Source: an uncultured Collinsella sp.
GTDB taxonomy: Bacteria; Actinomycetota; Coriobacteriia; Coriobacteriales; Coriobacteriaceae
DNA: 24,726 nucleotides
Assembly: GCA_934668695.1 (NCBI GenBank)
Contig: CAKUOD010000020.1
Coordinates: 1-24,726, forward strand
Direction: 5' to 3'
Shown here: positions 10,071-17,378 of the stretch, one piece after another
Numbering within the stretch: the stretch's first letter is position 1
How the letters are laid out: each line of letters begins with the position of its first letter
Translations under genes and position numbers: made by a program
Notes under the pieces: model-generated
The model's input: the letters and a program-made list of their open reading frames with translations, nothing else
Told to the model about the DNA's origin: nothing
Databases searched by the model: none

Positions 10071-11348
10071 ATGTCCACTAAGTATGCAATCGTTGGCGGC
10101 AAGCTCATCGACGGTACCGGTGCCGAGCCGGTCGAGAACTCCCTCGTTCTCGTCGACGACAACGGTAAGATCGAGTACGCTGGTGTTATGCAGGACCTTC
10201 CCGAGGGCGTTGAGGTTATCGACGCCGCCGGCAAGACCGTCCTTCCCGGCCTGATCGACACCCATCTGCACTTCTCGGGTAACCTGACCGACGATGACAC
10301 CGATTGGGTCATGCAGCCGCTCCTCGAGAAGCAGGCCGTCGCCGTCAAGCAGGCCTATGACTGCCTCACCCACGGCCTCACCACCGTCTGCGAGATCGGC
10401 CGCTTTGGTATCCAGATCCGTGACTGCATCGACAAGGGCGTCTTTAAGGGCCCGCGCGTTCTGGCCACCGGCCTCGGCTTCTGCCGCGTTGCCGGTCACG
10501 GTGACTCCCACCACTGCACCCAGGAGCTCAACAAGGAATCCCACCCCTGGGGCGACCAGGTCGATGGTCCTTGGGATCTGCGCAAGGCCGTCCGTCGTCG
10601 CCTGCGCGAGAACCCCGATGCCATCAAGATCTGGGCTACCGGTGGCGGCATCTGGCGCTGGGACTCCGGTCGCGACCAGCATTACTGCTCCGAGGAGATC
10701 CAGGCTGTGGTCGAAGAGGCAAAGATGGTCGGCATCCCCGTGTGGAGTCACTGCTACAACAACCACGCCGCTGCCTACGATTCCGTTCGCTTTGGCTGCG
10801 AGCAGCTGATTCACGGTTTCGATATCGATGAGCGCACCATGGACCTTATGGCCGAGCAGGGCACCTTCTTCACCCCGACGATTGCCTTCCTGCCCACCTG
10901 GTACGCCACCTATCCGCCCGTCTACGTCCCCGAGCTGCACGACAAGTACGAGGGCACCCTGGTCGAGAAGGAGCTGCAGCGCAACTACGACTGCCTGCGC
11001 GAGGCCAAGAAGCGCGGCGTCGTCATGACGATCGGCTCCGACTCCTTCTCCTTCGTCACCCCGTACGGCACCTGCTCCATCGAGGAGATGTACGAGTTCG
11101 TCGACAAGATCGGCTTCACCCCGGTCGAGACCATCACCTGCGCCACCCTCAACGGTGCCAAGATGTGCCACATCGAGAACGAGACCGGCTCCATCGAGGC
11201 CGGCAAGTGCGCCGACCTGCTGGTCGTCAACGGTGATGTCGCCGCCGACATCCACGTGCTCAACACCGACAACATGGACGTCATCATGAAGGACGGTTGG
11301 ATTGTCGAGGCCGGCACCTTCGGCGAGGCAAACAAGTACAGCGCCTAA
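10071..11348 (+). CDS. metal-dependent amidohydrolase
   Basis: This 425-residue protein belongs to the amidohydrolase superfamily, with a TIM barrel flanked by a small beta-sandwich made from both ends of the chain. The binuclear metal set is visible: HLH (H65, H67) after VLPGLIDT, a likely carboxylated lysine K186 in AIKIWATGG, H227 in VWSHCYNN, H248 in LIHGFDID and D324 in IGSDSF. The layout fits the branch of Xaa-Pro dipeptidase and imidazolonepropionase-like enzymes, which cut amide or C-N bonds. It has no signal peptide, so it is cytoplasmic. The ATG at 10071 has AAGGAGGA 3-4 bases upstream. The preceding permease is a natural partner for substrate uptake. An unusual cysteine- and histidine-rich stretch, GFCRVAGHGDSHHCTQE (136-152), may contribute to the substrate pocket. 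The exact substrate is unknown. Confidence 0.93.
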   Translation: MSTKYAIVGGKLIDGTGAEPVENSLVLVDDNGKIEYAGVMQDLPEGVEVIDAAGKTVLPGLIDTHLHFSGNLTDDDTDWVMQPLLEKQAVAVKQAYDCLTHGLTTVCEIGRFGIQIRDCIDKGVFKGPRVLATGLGFCRVAGHGDSHHCTQELNKESHPWGDQVDGPWDLRKAVRRRLRENPDAIKIWATGGGIWRWDSGRDQHYCSEEIQAVVEEAKMVGIPVWSHCYNNHAAAYDSVRFGCEQLIHGFDIDERTMDLMAEQGTFFTPTIAFLPTWYATYPPVYVPELHDKYEGTLVEKELQRNYDCLREAKKRGVVMTIGSDSFSFVTPYGTCSIEEMYEFVDKIGFTPVETITCATLNGAKMCHIENETGSIEAGKCADLLVVNGDVAADIHVLNTDNMDVIMKDGWIVEAGTFGEANKYSA

Positions 11349-11390
11349 GCTACCGTTCATCGATGGCTTGATGTAAAACACAGTATTTGA

Positions 11391-11403
11391 TTGCATAATG
11401 CAA
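11391..11403. repeat. short inverted repeat upstream of the first LytS kinase gene
   Basis: TTGCATAATGCAA is a 6-bp inverted repeat with a one-base centre, lying between the amidohydrolase stop and the hairpin at 11407-11430. It could be a regulator site; nothing in the sequence names the regulator. Confidence 0.35.
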
Positions 11404-11406
11404 TGG

Positions 11407-11431
11407 AGAGGGTCGCTTGCGGCCCTCTTTA
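11407..11431 (+). terminator. probable terminator or attenuator after the amidohydrolase
   Basis: AGAGGG (11407-11412) pairs with CCCTCT (11423-11428), extended inward through TCGC/GCGG with one wobble, and followed by TTATTG. The T tract is short, so some readthrough into the histidine kinase gene 35 bases further on is likely. Confidence 0.55.
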
Positions 11432-11465
11432 TTGCTATGGGTGCGTCAGTAAGAAGGAGATGACG

Positions 11466-12851
11466 GTGGATCTCAATAGGCTGATTCTGGGCAAGAGCTA
11501 CAACTCTACCAAGGTCTTTCGTACCGCTCAGCATGTGGTTCAAGCCATCTTGCTCGGTATTGTCGTTCCGCTGCTTATTCTGCTGCTCATCTGGGATCTA
11601 ACCGATAATCCCAATCCCGTTCCGGCCGTTGTCGTCATTGCCGGCTTGGTCATGCTGTGCTTCTTCTTCTCGTACGTCTTTGTCGTTCCCGACGATCTCA
11701 CATCGAGCGCAACCGACCGCACGCTCGCCATCGCTTCAAAAATATTCGCCTACACGTCGCGCGGCCTTACGCCCGAGGCCGCCCTGGGCGCCTCTAAGAT
11801 CATTCTGTCCGAAACTATCGCCTCTGCCATCTGCTTTACCGACGGCAAGCAGGTGCTGGCGAGCTGGGGCGAGGACTCGGCAAAATGCCCCGCGGGCACC
11901 CCGGTGGTGCTGCGGACTACGCTCAACGTGATCAACAGCGGTGAGCAAAGCGTGTTTTCGCGCGATGCCTCGACCGAGACGGGTGGCTACTTTCCGCGTC
12001 TGCGCGCCGGTATTGTCGCACCGCTTACCGTGCGCGGGCATTGCGTGGGCACGCTTGAGCTGTATTATCCCCGTCTGAGCAGCATCGATATGCGCCAGAC
12101 GGCGCTTGCCTCGGGCTTTGCCGACCTCATTTCCACGCAGCTTGCGAGCTTTGAGCTCGAGCGCCAGGACGAGCTTACGGCCCGCGTGGAGCTGCGCGCC
12201 TTGCAATCGCAGGTCGATCCTCATTTTCTATTCAATACCATCAGCACCATCGTGTCGCTCGTACGTACCGAGCCGGACAAGGCCAGGTCGCTGCTGATCG
12301 ACTTTTCCAATTACTACCGTCAGACGCTTTCTGATTCCGATACCCTCACCACGCTCGAGCACGAGGTGGAACAGGGCACTCGCTATATCAATCTTATGCA
12401 GGCTCGTTATGGCGACGGCCGTCTGCGCGTCTCGGTCGATATCGACTTTGAGGTGCGCGATTGCATGGTGCCGCCGTTTATCTTGCAGCCGTTGCTCGAA
12501 AACTGCATCAAGCACGCGCAGCGCGAGACCGAACCGCTTTCTATTCATGTTAGGGCTTTCGAGACCGATGACGGTTTGGAGATCATCGTCGAGGACGACG
12601 GCATCGGTATGAGCGAAGAGGTCTGCGCGCATCTGTTTGAGCAACATCGCCGAGAGGAGCCCGAGAGCATTACCGCCGACGGCTCCGTCAAGCGAGGTTG
12701 CGGCCTGGCGCTCTTCAACGTGCTTCAGCGCATCCATTTCTTTTACGGAGAAGATTCCGGCATGCGCGTGGAGTCCCAGGAGGACGTGGGGACGCAGGTT
12801 ATCGTCGAGCTGAACGGCGAGCCGCATGAGCCGGCGCCGTTGACGGCGTAG
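11466..12851 (+). CDS. LytS/YehU-type sensor histidine kinase (system 1)
   Basis: This 461-residue membrane-bound kinase is of the LytS-like (His_kinase) class. Two membrane helices span about 25-43 and 52-74. A GAF-like sensory region of about 85-225 follows (SETIASAICFTDGKQVLASWG; AGIVAPLTVRGHCVGTLELYY). A coiled linker leads to the phosphoacceptor box LRALQSQVDPHFLFNTIST with H253. The ATP-binding domain has the N box PFILQPLLENCIKHA (N346), the G1 box VEDDGIGM and the G2 box GCGLALFNVLQRI. The start is uncertain: ATG 11460 abuts the ribosome binding site AGAAGGAG with no spacing, whereas GTG 11466 lies 6 bases after it, so I prefer GTG. It pairs with the LytTR regulator 35 bases downstream. 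It is a clear paralogue of the kinase at 17375-18718. The signal is unknown; the sensory domain is mostly cytoplasmic, with very short external loops. Confidence 0.93.
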   Translation: MDLNRLILGKSYNSTKVFRTAQHVVQAILLGIVVPLLILLLIWDLTDNPNPVPAVVVIAGLVMLCFFFSYVFVVPDDLTSSATDRTLAIASKIFAYTSRGLTPEAALGASKIILSETIASAICFTDGKQVLASWGEDSAKCPAGTPVVLRTTLNVINSGEQSVFSRDASTETGGYFPRLRAGIVAPLTVRGHCVGTLELYYPRLSSIDMRQTALASGFADLISTQLASFELERQDELTARVELRALQSQVDPHFLFNTISTIVSLVRTEPDKARSLLIDFSNYYRQTLSDSDTLTTLEHEVEQGTRYINLMQARYGDGRLRVSVDIDFEVRDCMVPPFILQPLLENCIKHAQRETEPLSIHVRAFETDDGLEIIVEDDGIGMSEEVCAHLFEQHRREEPESITADGSVKRGCGLALFNVLQRIHFFYGEDSGMRVESQEDVGTQVIVELNGEPHEPAPLTA

Positions 12852-12886
12852 CACGCGAGTGTATTGAGGAGAGAGAGGAAGCGCAC

Positions 12887-13621
12887 ATGTCCGAGGGCTG
12901 GAACATCCTGGTGGTTGATGACGAGCCTCCCATCAGGGCTGAGCTACGCTATCTATTGGAGAAGGACGCGCGCGTGGGGCATATTGCCGAGGCGGGCAAT
13001 GTCACCGAGGCCGTGGAGTCGATTCTCTCGAGCAAGCCCGACGTGTTGTTTTTGGACATCACGATGCCCGGTCGCTCGGGAATTGAGCTTGCCGAGACGC
13101 TGCAGAACTTAAAGACGCCGCCGGTGGTTGTGTTTGTGACGGCGTTTGCCGAGTTCGCCGCCGATGCGTATAACCTCGATGCGGTCGACTATATCGTCAA
13201 GCCGGTCGAGGACGCACGCCTGTCAAAGGCGCTCGACAAGATCGAGGCAGCCTTGGGTGCCCGTCGTGTTGTCCACGCTCCGCGCCAGCCTTTGCGTCTG
13301 ACGGTGGATCGCGGGGGCAAAAAGGTGTTCATTCCCGCCGCAGACGTCTGCTACTTTGAGGCGCGCGCCGATTTTTGCAACGCCATCTGCGCCGAGGGAA
13401 CCTACCTGATCAATGAGTCGATCTCTTCGCTCGAGCGTCGCTTGGGCTCCGAGGGCTTTATTCGCGTTCATCGCAGCTATCTGGTCAATTTGGAAGACGT
13501 GCACAATGTTGAGATTGGCTCCACGGGGTTGATGGAGCTCAGGCTCGACCGCGTGAGCTCGACGGTGCCGGTGTCCCGTCGTCGTGCCGCCGAGGTCAAG
13601 TCGCACCTGGGGCTTGCGTAA
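12887..13621 (+). CDS. LytTR-family response regulator (system 1)
   Basis: The 244-residue regulator has an N-terminal receiver domain and a C-terminal LytTR DNA-binding domain. The acidic pocket is DDE at 11-13, the phosphorylated aspartate is D57 in LFLDITMPG, with T85 in FVTAF and K105 in YIVKPVED. LytTR features are GGKKVFIPAADVCYFEA (about 143-159), then SSLERRL, the conserved FIRVHRSYLVNL and the end VPVSRRRAAEVKSHL. The family binds paired direct repeats through a beta-rich domain. The ATG at 12887 follows GAGAGAGGA by 7 bases. It is surely the partner of the kinase ending 35 bases upstream. No terminator follows, and the phospholipase-like gene begins 92 bases on, so that gene may be in the same transcript or a target. 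Confidence 0.95.
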   Translation: MSEGWNILVVDDEPPIRAELRYLLEKDARVGHIAEAGNVTEAVESILSSKPDVLFLDITMPGRSGIELAETLQNLKTPPVVVFVTAFAEFAADAYNLDAVDYIVKPVEDARLSKALDKIEAALGARRVVHAPRQPLRLTVDRGGKKVFIPAADVCYFEARADFCNAICAEGTYLINESISSLERRLGSEGFIRVHRSYLVNLEDVHNVEIGSTGLMELRLDRVSSTVPVSRRRAAEVKSHLGLA

Positions 13622-13653
13622 GAGGCTTGCGTGCCGTCGTTTACCATCGCAGG

Positions 13654-13681
13654 TTTGGTATGGGCGCGCGGTGGGCATAAT
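13654..13681 (+). promoter_or_regulatory. weak candidate promoter of the phospholipase-C-like gene
   Basis: TTTGGT (13654-13659), a 16-base spacer and CATAAT (13676-13681), 33 bases before the ATG at 13714. The -10 is good and the -35 is poor. Confidence 0.35.
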
Positions 13682-13713
13682 GGGTGGCATCGAATGAAAT
13701 CGAAAGGATCATT

Positions 13714-14658
13714 ATGCCCGCGCTTATCACCCATCATCTGTTTGGCGAGGAAAGCATCGACCGTCTTCCGCAGGGCGTCATCACGTCCGATGAAGAGCGC
13801 ATTGCCTTTATCTTGGGCAACCAAGGCCCCGACCCGTTTTTCTTTCACATTCTGACACCGCGTGTTTCCGACTGTACGCTGCTGGCGCAGGTCATGCATC
13901 GCTCGCGCATGTCTCGCCAGTTCGCGTGCCTGCGCGACGGCGTGTCCCATCTGCTCCCGCGCGACGCCAGCTTGGGTCGCGCCTTTGCGCTGGGCCTGCT
14001 GTCGCACTATGTGCTCGACCGTAATGCCCATCCCTTTGTCTATGAGCAGCAGTTTGGCATCGCGGAGTCCGATCCCGAGCTGGAGGATTCGGGCAGCCAG
14101 GTCCATGCCGTGCTCGAGAGCGACCTGGATGTACTGATGCTGCAGCTTAAGCGCGATGGCGCTACGGTCGACGATTACCCGCCGGCGGGCGAGATCGTCA
14201 CCACCGATCGCATCAATCGCGTGGCCGGCGTGCTGATGAGCTATGTTGCCGGACGCGTGTACGGCATTGACATTCCGGCGGGGGAGTACGGTGCTGCCGT
14301 TGCCAATATGCAGCGACTTTACCGTGCGATTGAGCCGGCCGGCTCCGTGAAGACGCGCGCGATCTCGCTGGTTGAGGGCTTGGTGCACGACTACTCGCTG
14401 CTCGACGGCCTTGCCCATCGCGTGACGACGGAGCTGCCCGAGCGCACCGGTAACCTGGGCCATCTGACATGGAAGAATCCCTTTACCGATGAGGTCTCGA
14501 ACGAGAGTTTCCCCGAGGTCTTTGATCGCGCGCTGGTCGATTACGAGTGCACGGTCGCGCGTTTTATCGAGACCGGTGACATGGAGGCCGTGACCAGTCA
14601 CGTCAACTACAGCGGCCGCGTGCTCGATGCCGATGAGGAGTTCGACCGCGAGGAATAG
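13714..14658 (+). CDS. zinc-dependent phospholipase C family protein
   Basis: The 314-residue protein has the signature of the Zn-dependent phospholipase C fold. There are histidines at the very start (PALITHHLFGEE), then GNQGPDPFFFH with D40, then the metal-site helix LGLLSHYVLDRNAHPF (H98, D102, H106), and later HAVLESDLDVLM (H131, E135, D137). No signal peptide or membrane segment is seen, unlike secreted toxins of the fold, so this is a cytoplasmic relative whose substrate is unknown; phospholipid hydrolysis is not proven. The ATG at 13714 follows GAAAGGAT by 4 bases. An upstream in-frame ATG at 13684 has no ribosome binding site. It follows the LytTR regulator by 92 bases without a terminator. 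Confidence 0.85.
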   Translation: MPALITHHLFGEESIDRLPQGVITSDEERIAFILGNQGPDPFFFHILTPRVSDCTLLAQVMHRSRMSRQFACLRDGVSHLLPRDASLGRAFALGLLSHYVLDRNAHPFVYEQQFGIAESDPELEDSGSQVHAVLESDLDVLMLQLKRDGATVDDYPPAGEIVTTDRINRVAGVLMSYVAGRVYGIDIPAGEYGAAVANMQRLYRAIEPAGSVKTRAISLVEGLVHDYSLLDGLAHRVTTELPERTGNLGHLTWKNPFTDEVSNESFPEVFDRALVDYECTVARFIETGDMEAVTSHVNYSGRVLDADEEFDREE

Positions 14659-14759
14659 GGTCCGCTCCTGTCCCTTTGCCGAATCTTTACCGGTGCCTCT
14701 GTGCAATTGGGGTACGATGAACTAGCTGCATATCGGGCGAATACGAAGGGTCCCTGTCC

Positions 14760-16019
14760 ATGAAATACACCAAGCTCGAGCGTAACTGGGTCATGTACGA
14801 TGTGGGAAACTCGGCCCTCGTGCTGCTCAATACCTCGGTGGTGCCCATCTACTTTAACGCCATCAATACCGGTGCTTCCTCGGCAGACCTGGTGGTCGCT
14901 TGGGGCAACGCGCAGACGATTGCCTCGCTGGTCATTGCCATGCTCATGCCCATTCTGGGCGCGCTTGCCGATTACGCCGGCAACAAGATCAAGTTCTTCT
15001 TGGGCTTCTTCCTCACGGGCCTGGTTCTTTGCCTGGCGCAGGCTATCCCAATGTCCGCCATGGCATTTTTGACCGTGTACGTGCTGTGCACCATCGGCCT
15101 TAACTCTTCTATGACGTTCTACGACGCCATGCTGCCCGACATTACCACCGACGAGCGCATGGACGCCGTGTCCAGTTCGGGCTATGCCTGGGGCTACATC
15201 GGTTCCACCGTGCCGTTCATCATCTGCCTGGCGCTTATCATGGGTGGTTCCGCTCTTGGTGTCCCCACCATGCTGGCAACGCGTCTGTCGTTTGTCATCA
15301 CTGGTGCCTGGTGGCTCATCTTTACCCTGCCGCTCATTCGCACCTATAAGCAGAAGTACGGTCGCGAGCGTGGTCCCGAGGACACCATCGGCCACATCGT
15401 GGGCGGCGTGTTCTCCGAGGTCGGACACACCATGCGCGAGATTGCCCACAACAAGACCGTGCTGGTCTACATGATCGCGTTCTTCTTCTACATCGACGGC
15501 GTGCATACGGTCATTTCCATGGCAACCAGCTATGGATCGGCTTTGGGCATCGACTCGACCCAACTGGTGCTGGCTCTGCTCGTTACGCAGTTTGTGGCCT
15601 TTCCGTCCGCCATCATCTACGGCAAGCTTGCCGGTCGCGTGGGCACACTCAATATGATCTTGGTGGCCGTCGCCGCCTATATGGGCATCGTGCTCTTTGC
15701 CGCGTTCTTCCTCAAGACCGCCTTTGAGTTTTGGGTGCTTGCCATTTTGGTCGGCCTGTTCCAAGGCGGCGTGCAGGCGCTGAGCCGCAGCTACTTCGGC
15801 CGCATTATTCCCAAGGAAAAGTCCAACGAGTACTACGGCTTCTTTGATATCTTTGGCCGCTATGCAAGTGTTATGGGCACCTTCTTGGTGTCGGTCGTCA
15901 CCTCGCTGACCGGCAACCCCTCGCTGGGCGTCCTGTCTATCGGCGTGCTGCTGGTGGTGGGCTTTGTGCTGCTGGTCCGTCTGTCCCGCATGTCTCAGAC
16001 GGCAGAGCAGGCCGCATAG
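14760..16019 (+). CDS. MFS transporter, UMF1 (Atg22-like) type
   Basis: This 419-residue integral membrane protein has about 12 hydrophobic helices and fits the UMF1/Atg22-like branch of the major facilitator superfamily. The opening KLERNWVMYDVGNSALVLLNTSVVPIYF is typical: the N-terminal W-x-x-YDxGNSA motif sits in helix 1. Further signs are GALADYAGNKIKFF in the helix 2-3 loop, FYDAMLPDITTDERMDAVSSSGYAWGYIGS around helix 5, and GGVQALSRSYFGRIIPKEKSNEYYGFFDIFGRYASVMG near helices 10-11. Yeast Atg22 exports amino acids from the vacuole; bacterial substrates are mostly unknown. The ATG at 14760 lies 9 bases after GAAGGG. It starts 101 bases after the phospholipase-like gene, and its transcript probably ends at the hairpin 16134-16169. 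Confidence 0.92.
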   Translation: MKYTKLERNWVMYDVGNSALVLLNTSVVPIYFNAINTGASSADLVVAWGNAQTIASLVIAMLMPILGALADYAGNKIKFFLGFFLTGLVLCLAQAIPMSAMAFLTVYVLCTIGLNSSMTFYDAMLPDITTDERMDAVSSSGYAWGYIGSTVPFIICLALIMGGSALGVPTMLATRLSFVITGAWWLIFTLPLIRTYKQKYGRERGPEDTIGHIVGGVFSEVGHTMREIAHNKTVLVYMIAFFFYIDGVHTVISMATSYGSALGIDSTQLVLALLVTQFVAFPSAIIYGKLAGRVGTLNMILVAVAAYMGIVLFAAFFLKTAFEFWVLAILVGLFQGGVQALSRSYFGRIIPKEKSNEYYGFFDIFGRYASVMGTFLVSVVTSLTGNPSLGVLSIGVLLVVGFVLLVRLSRMSQTAEQAA

Positions 16020-16111
16020 GAACTTGCCGGTAATTGCGTCCGCCGCGATACTCTTTTGGGGTTATCCGCAATAAACATTCTGACTTTCGAACAATGATTA
16101 GCCCAAGTGGG

Positions 16112-16117
16112 TATGAT
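16112..16117 (+). promoter_or_regulatory. candidate -10 box upstream of the glycosyltransferase operon
   Basis: TATGAT matches the sigma-70 -10 consensus at five of six positions, but the best -35 (TTCGAA at 16086-16091) is 20 bases away and poor. If used, transcription would begin near 16124, just before the terminator hairpin. Confidence 0.35.
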
Positions 16118-16133
16118 GGAGTCAGCTAGGTCG

Positions 16134-16169
16134 CGGGGCGTCGCCTGTGTTTGGCGGCGTCCCGTTTTT
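16134..16169 (+). terminator. intrinsic terminator or attenuator between MFS gene and glycosyltransferase operon
   Basis: CGGGGCGTCGCC (16134-16145), loop TGTGTTT, GGCGGCGTCCCG (16153-16164), then TTTTT: a 12-bp stem with two G-T wobbles. It ends the MFS transcript. It lies only 21 bases before the glycosyltransferase ATG and downstream of a possible -10 (16112-16117), so it may also act as an attenuator. Confidence 0.8.
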
Positions 16170-16190
16170 GTGTTGCAGGGAGGGTAAGGC

Positions 16191-17378
16191 ATGAACGCCA
16201 CGGTCGTGATTCCAACGTATTGGGCGGGCGATGACGCTCGCGCAAACGCCCCTGGCACCTATGACCATTCGACACGACTCAACGCCGACAATCCCGAACT
16301 CGACCGCTGTCTGGCCTCGCTTGAGCAGGTGCGCGACATCCCGCGCATCATCCTTTTGGTGGTCTGTCCCGTTTCTGCCACAGCCGATGTGTCGCTGCGC
16401 GTGCACGAGATTGTCGACGCGCATCCCACGCTCAAGGTCACCATTGTCACCAACACCCAGGCCTCGCGCATCGCAGACCGGGTTGCTCAGATCGCGCCCA
16501 AGGGTTCGGGCGAGTGCGTGAGCCTGCGAGGCTACGGTGCCATCCGCAACATGGGGCTGGCCTGTGCTGCGGTGCTGGGGCATGACGCGGTTATCTTTTT
16601 GGATGACGATGAGACTGTCATCGACGCCGACTTTATGAAGCGCGCGACCTATGCGTTGGGGCAGCAGACGCGTCAGGGCTTGCCGATCTTGGTCAAGAGC
16701 GGCTATTTCTACGATCGCGACGGCTCGCCGTTGGCTCCCACGGACAAGGCGGGCATCTGCCATCGTTGGTGGACCAAGCGCATCGAGTTCAACCGTTGGA
16801 TGAAAAAGGCGCTCTCGGGCACCCGCATCTCGCGCTCCAACTACGTGTGCGGCGGCCTGATGGCCCTGCACGCCCGCGCCTTTACGCGTGTGGCCTTTGA
16901 CCCGTTTATCACCCGCGGCGAGGACTTGGACTACCTCTTTAACATGCGCATGTTTGGCTACGACGTGTGGTTCGATAACGAGTGGACCGTGCGCCATCTG
17001 CCCCCGGAGTCCGAAAAGCGCTCACCGCGCTTTATGCAGGATGTATACCGTTGGTACTACGAACGGGCCAAGTTGACATTCGCCGCGCATCAAAAGGAGC
17101 TCATTCCCGTTACGGCGGCATCGCTCATGCCCTACCCGGGCCCGTGGATTTCGCGCGAGCTCGACGACCGCGTGCGCAAGACCGCTATGGTCCGCAGCGT
17201 GTTTACCCGCGAGCATGAGGGCTACCTGCGCATCTGGCGCCATGGTATCGACGAGGCAAAGGCCTATGCGCGCCAAAACGCTGCAAGCTACCTGCGTTTC
17301 CAGAGCTTTTGGCCCAAGATCATGGACGGGCTTTGGCGTGACGCACAACTGATCAGTATCCTGGAGGGGGCCGAATGA
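16191..17378 (+). CDS. glycosyltransferase, GT-A fold (family 2-like)
   Basis: The 395-residue protein has a nucleotide-sugar binding GT-A domain. It opens MNATVVIPTYW, has a Rossmann-like region to about residue 135, the metal/nucleotide motif VIFLDDDETVIDADF (D138-D140), a probable acceptor-site segment SRSNYVCGGLMALHARAF, and the base motif TRGEDLDYLFNMRMFGYDVWF (243-261) followed by H269 in VRHLPP. It should transfer a sugar to an unknown acceptor. No membrane helix or signal peptide is seen, so it is cytoplasmic or peripheral. The ATG at 16191 follows GGGAGGG by 6 bases. Its stop overlaps the start of the next gene, a sensor kinase, by four bases (ATGA). That predicts translational coupling and co-regulation, an uncommon partner for a two-component system. 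Nearby, no other capsule or wall-polymer genes are seen. Confidence 0.88.
   Translation: MNATVVIPTYWAGDDARANAPGTYDHSTRLNADNPELDRCLASLEQVRDIPRIILLVVCPVSATADVSLRVHEIVDAHPTLKVTIVTNTQASRIADRVAQIAPKGSGECVSLRGYGAIRNMGLACAAVLGHDAVIFLDDDETVIDADFMKRATYALGQQTRQGLPILVKSGYFYDRDGSPLAPTDKAGICHRWWTKRIEFNRWMKKALSGTRISRSNYVCGGLMALHARAFTRVAFDPFITRGEDLDYLFNMRMFGYDVWFDNEWTVRHLPPESEKRSPRFMQDVYRWYYERAKLTFAAHQKELIPVTAASLMPYPGPWISRELDDRVRKTAMVRSVFTREHEGYLRIWRHGIDEAKAYARQNAASYLRFQSFWPKIMDGLWRDAQLISILEGAE

Noticed and set aside
11352..11360. ACCGTTCAT, matching one half of a LytTR recognition site, upstream of kinase 1
   Set aside because: No second half at the expected distance of about 21 bases; a single 9-base match is expected by chance.
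10023..11543. 506-codon minus-strand frame over the amidohydrolase
   Set aside because: Same shadow effect: biased composition, no domain, no ribosome binding site, and the plus strand is clearly coding.
13477..15764. Long minus-strand frames over the phospholipase-like and MFS genes, and similar ones at 18728-19648 and 20845-21864
   Set aside because: All lie opposite well-supported genes and translate to H/R/D/G-rich sequence without motifs.
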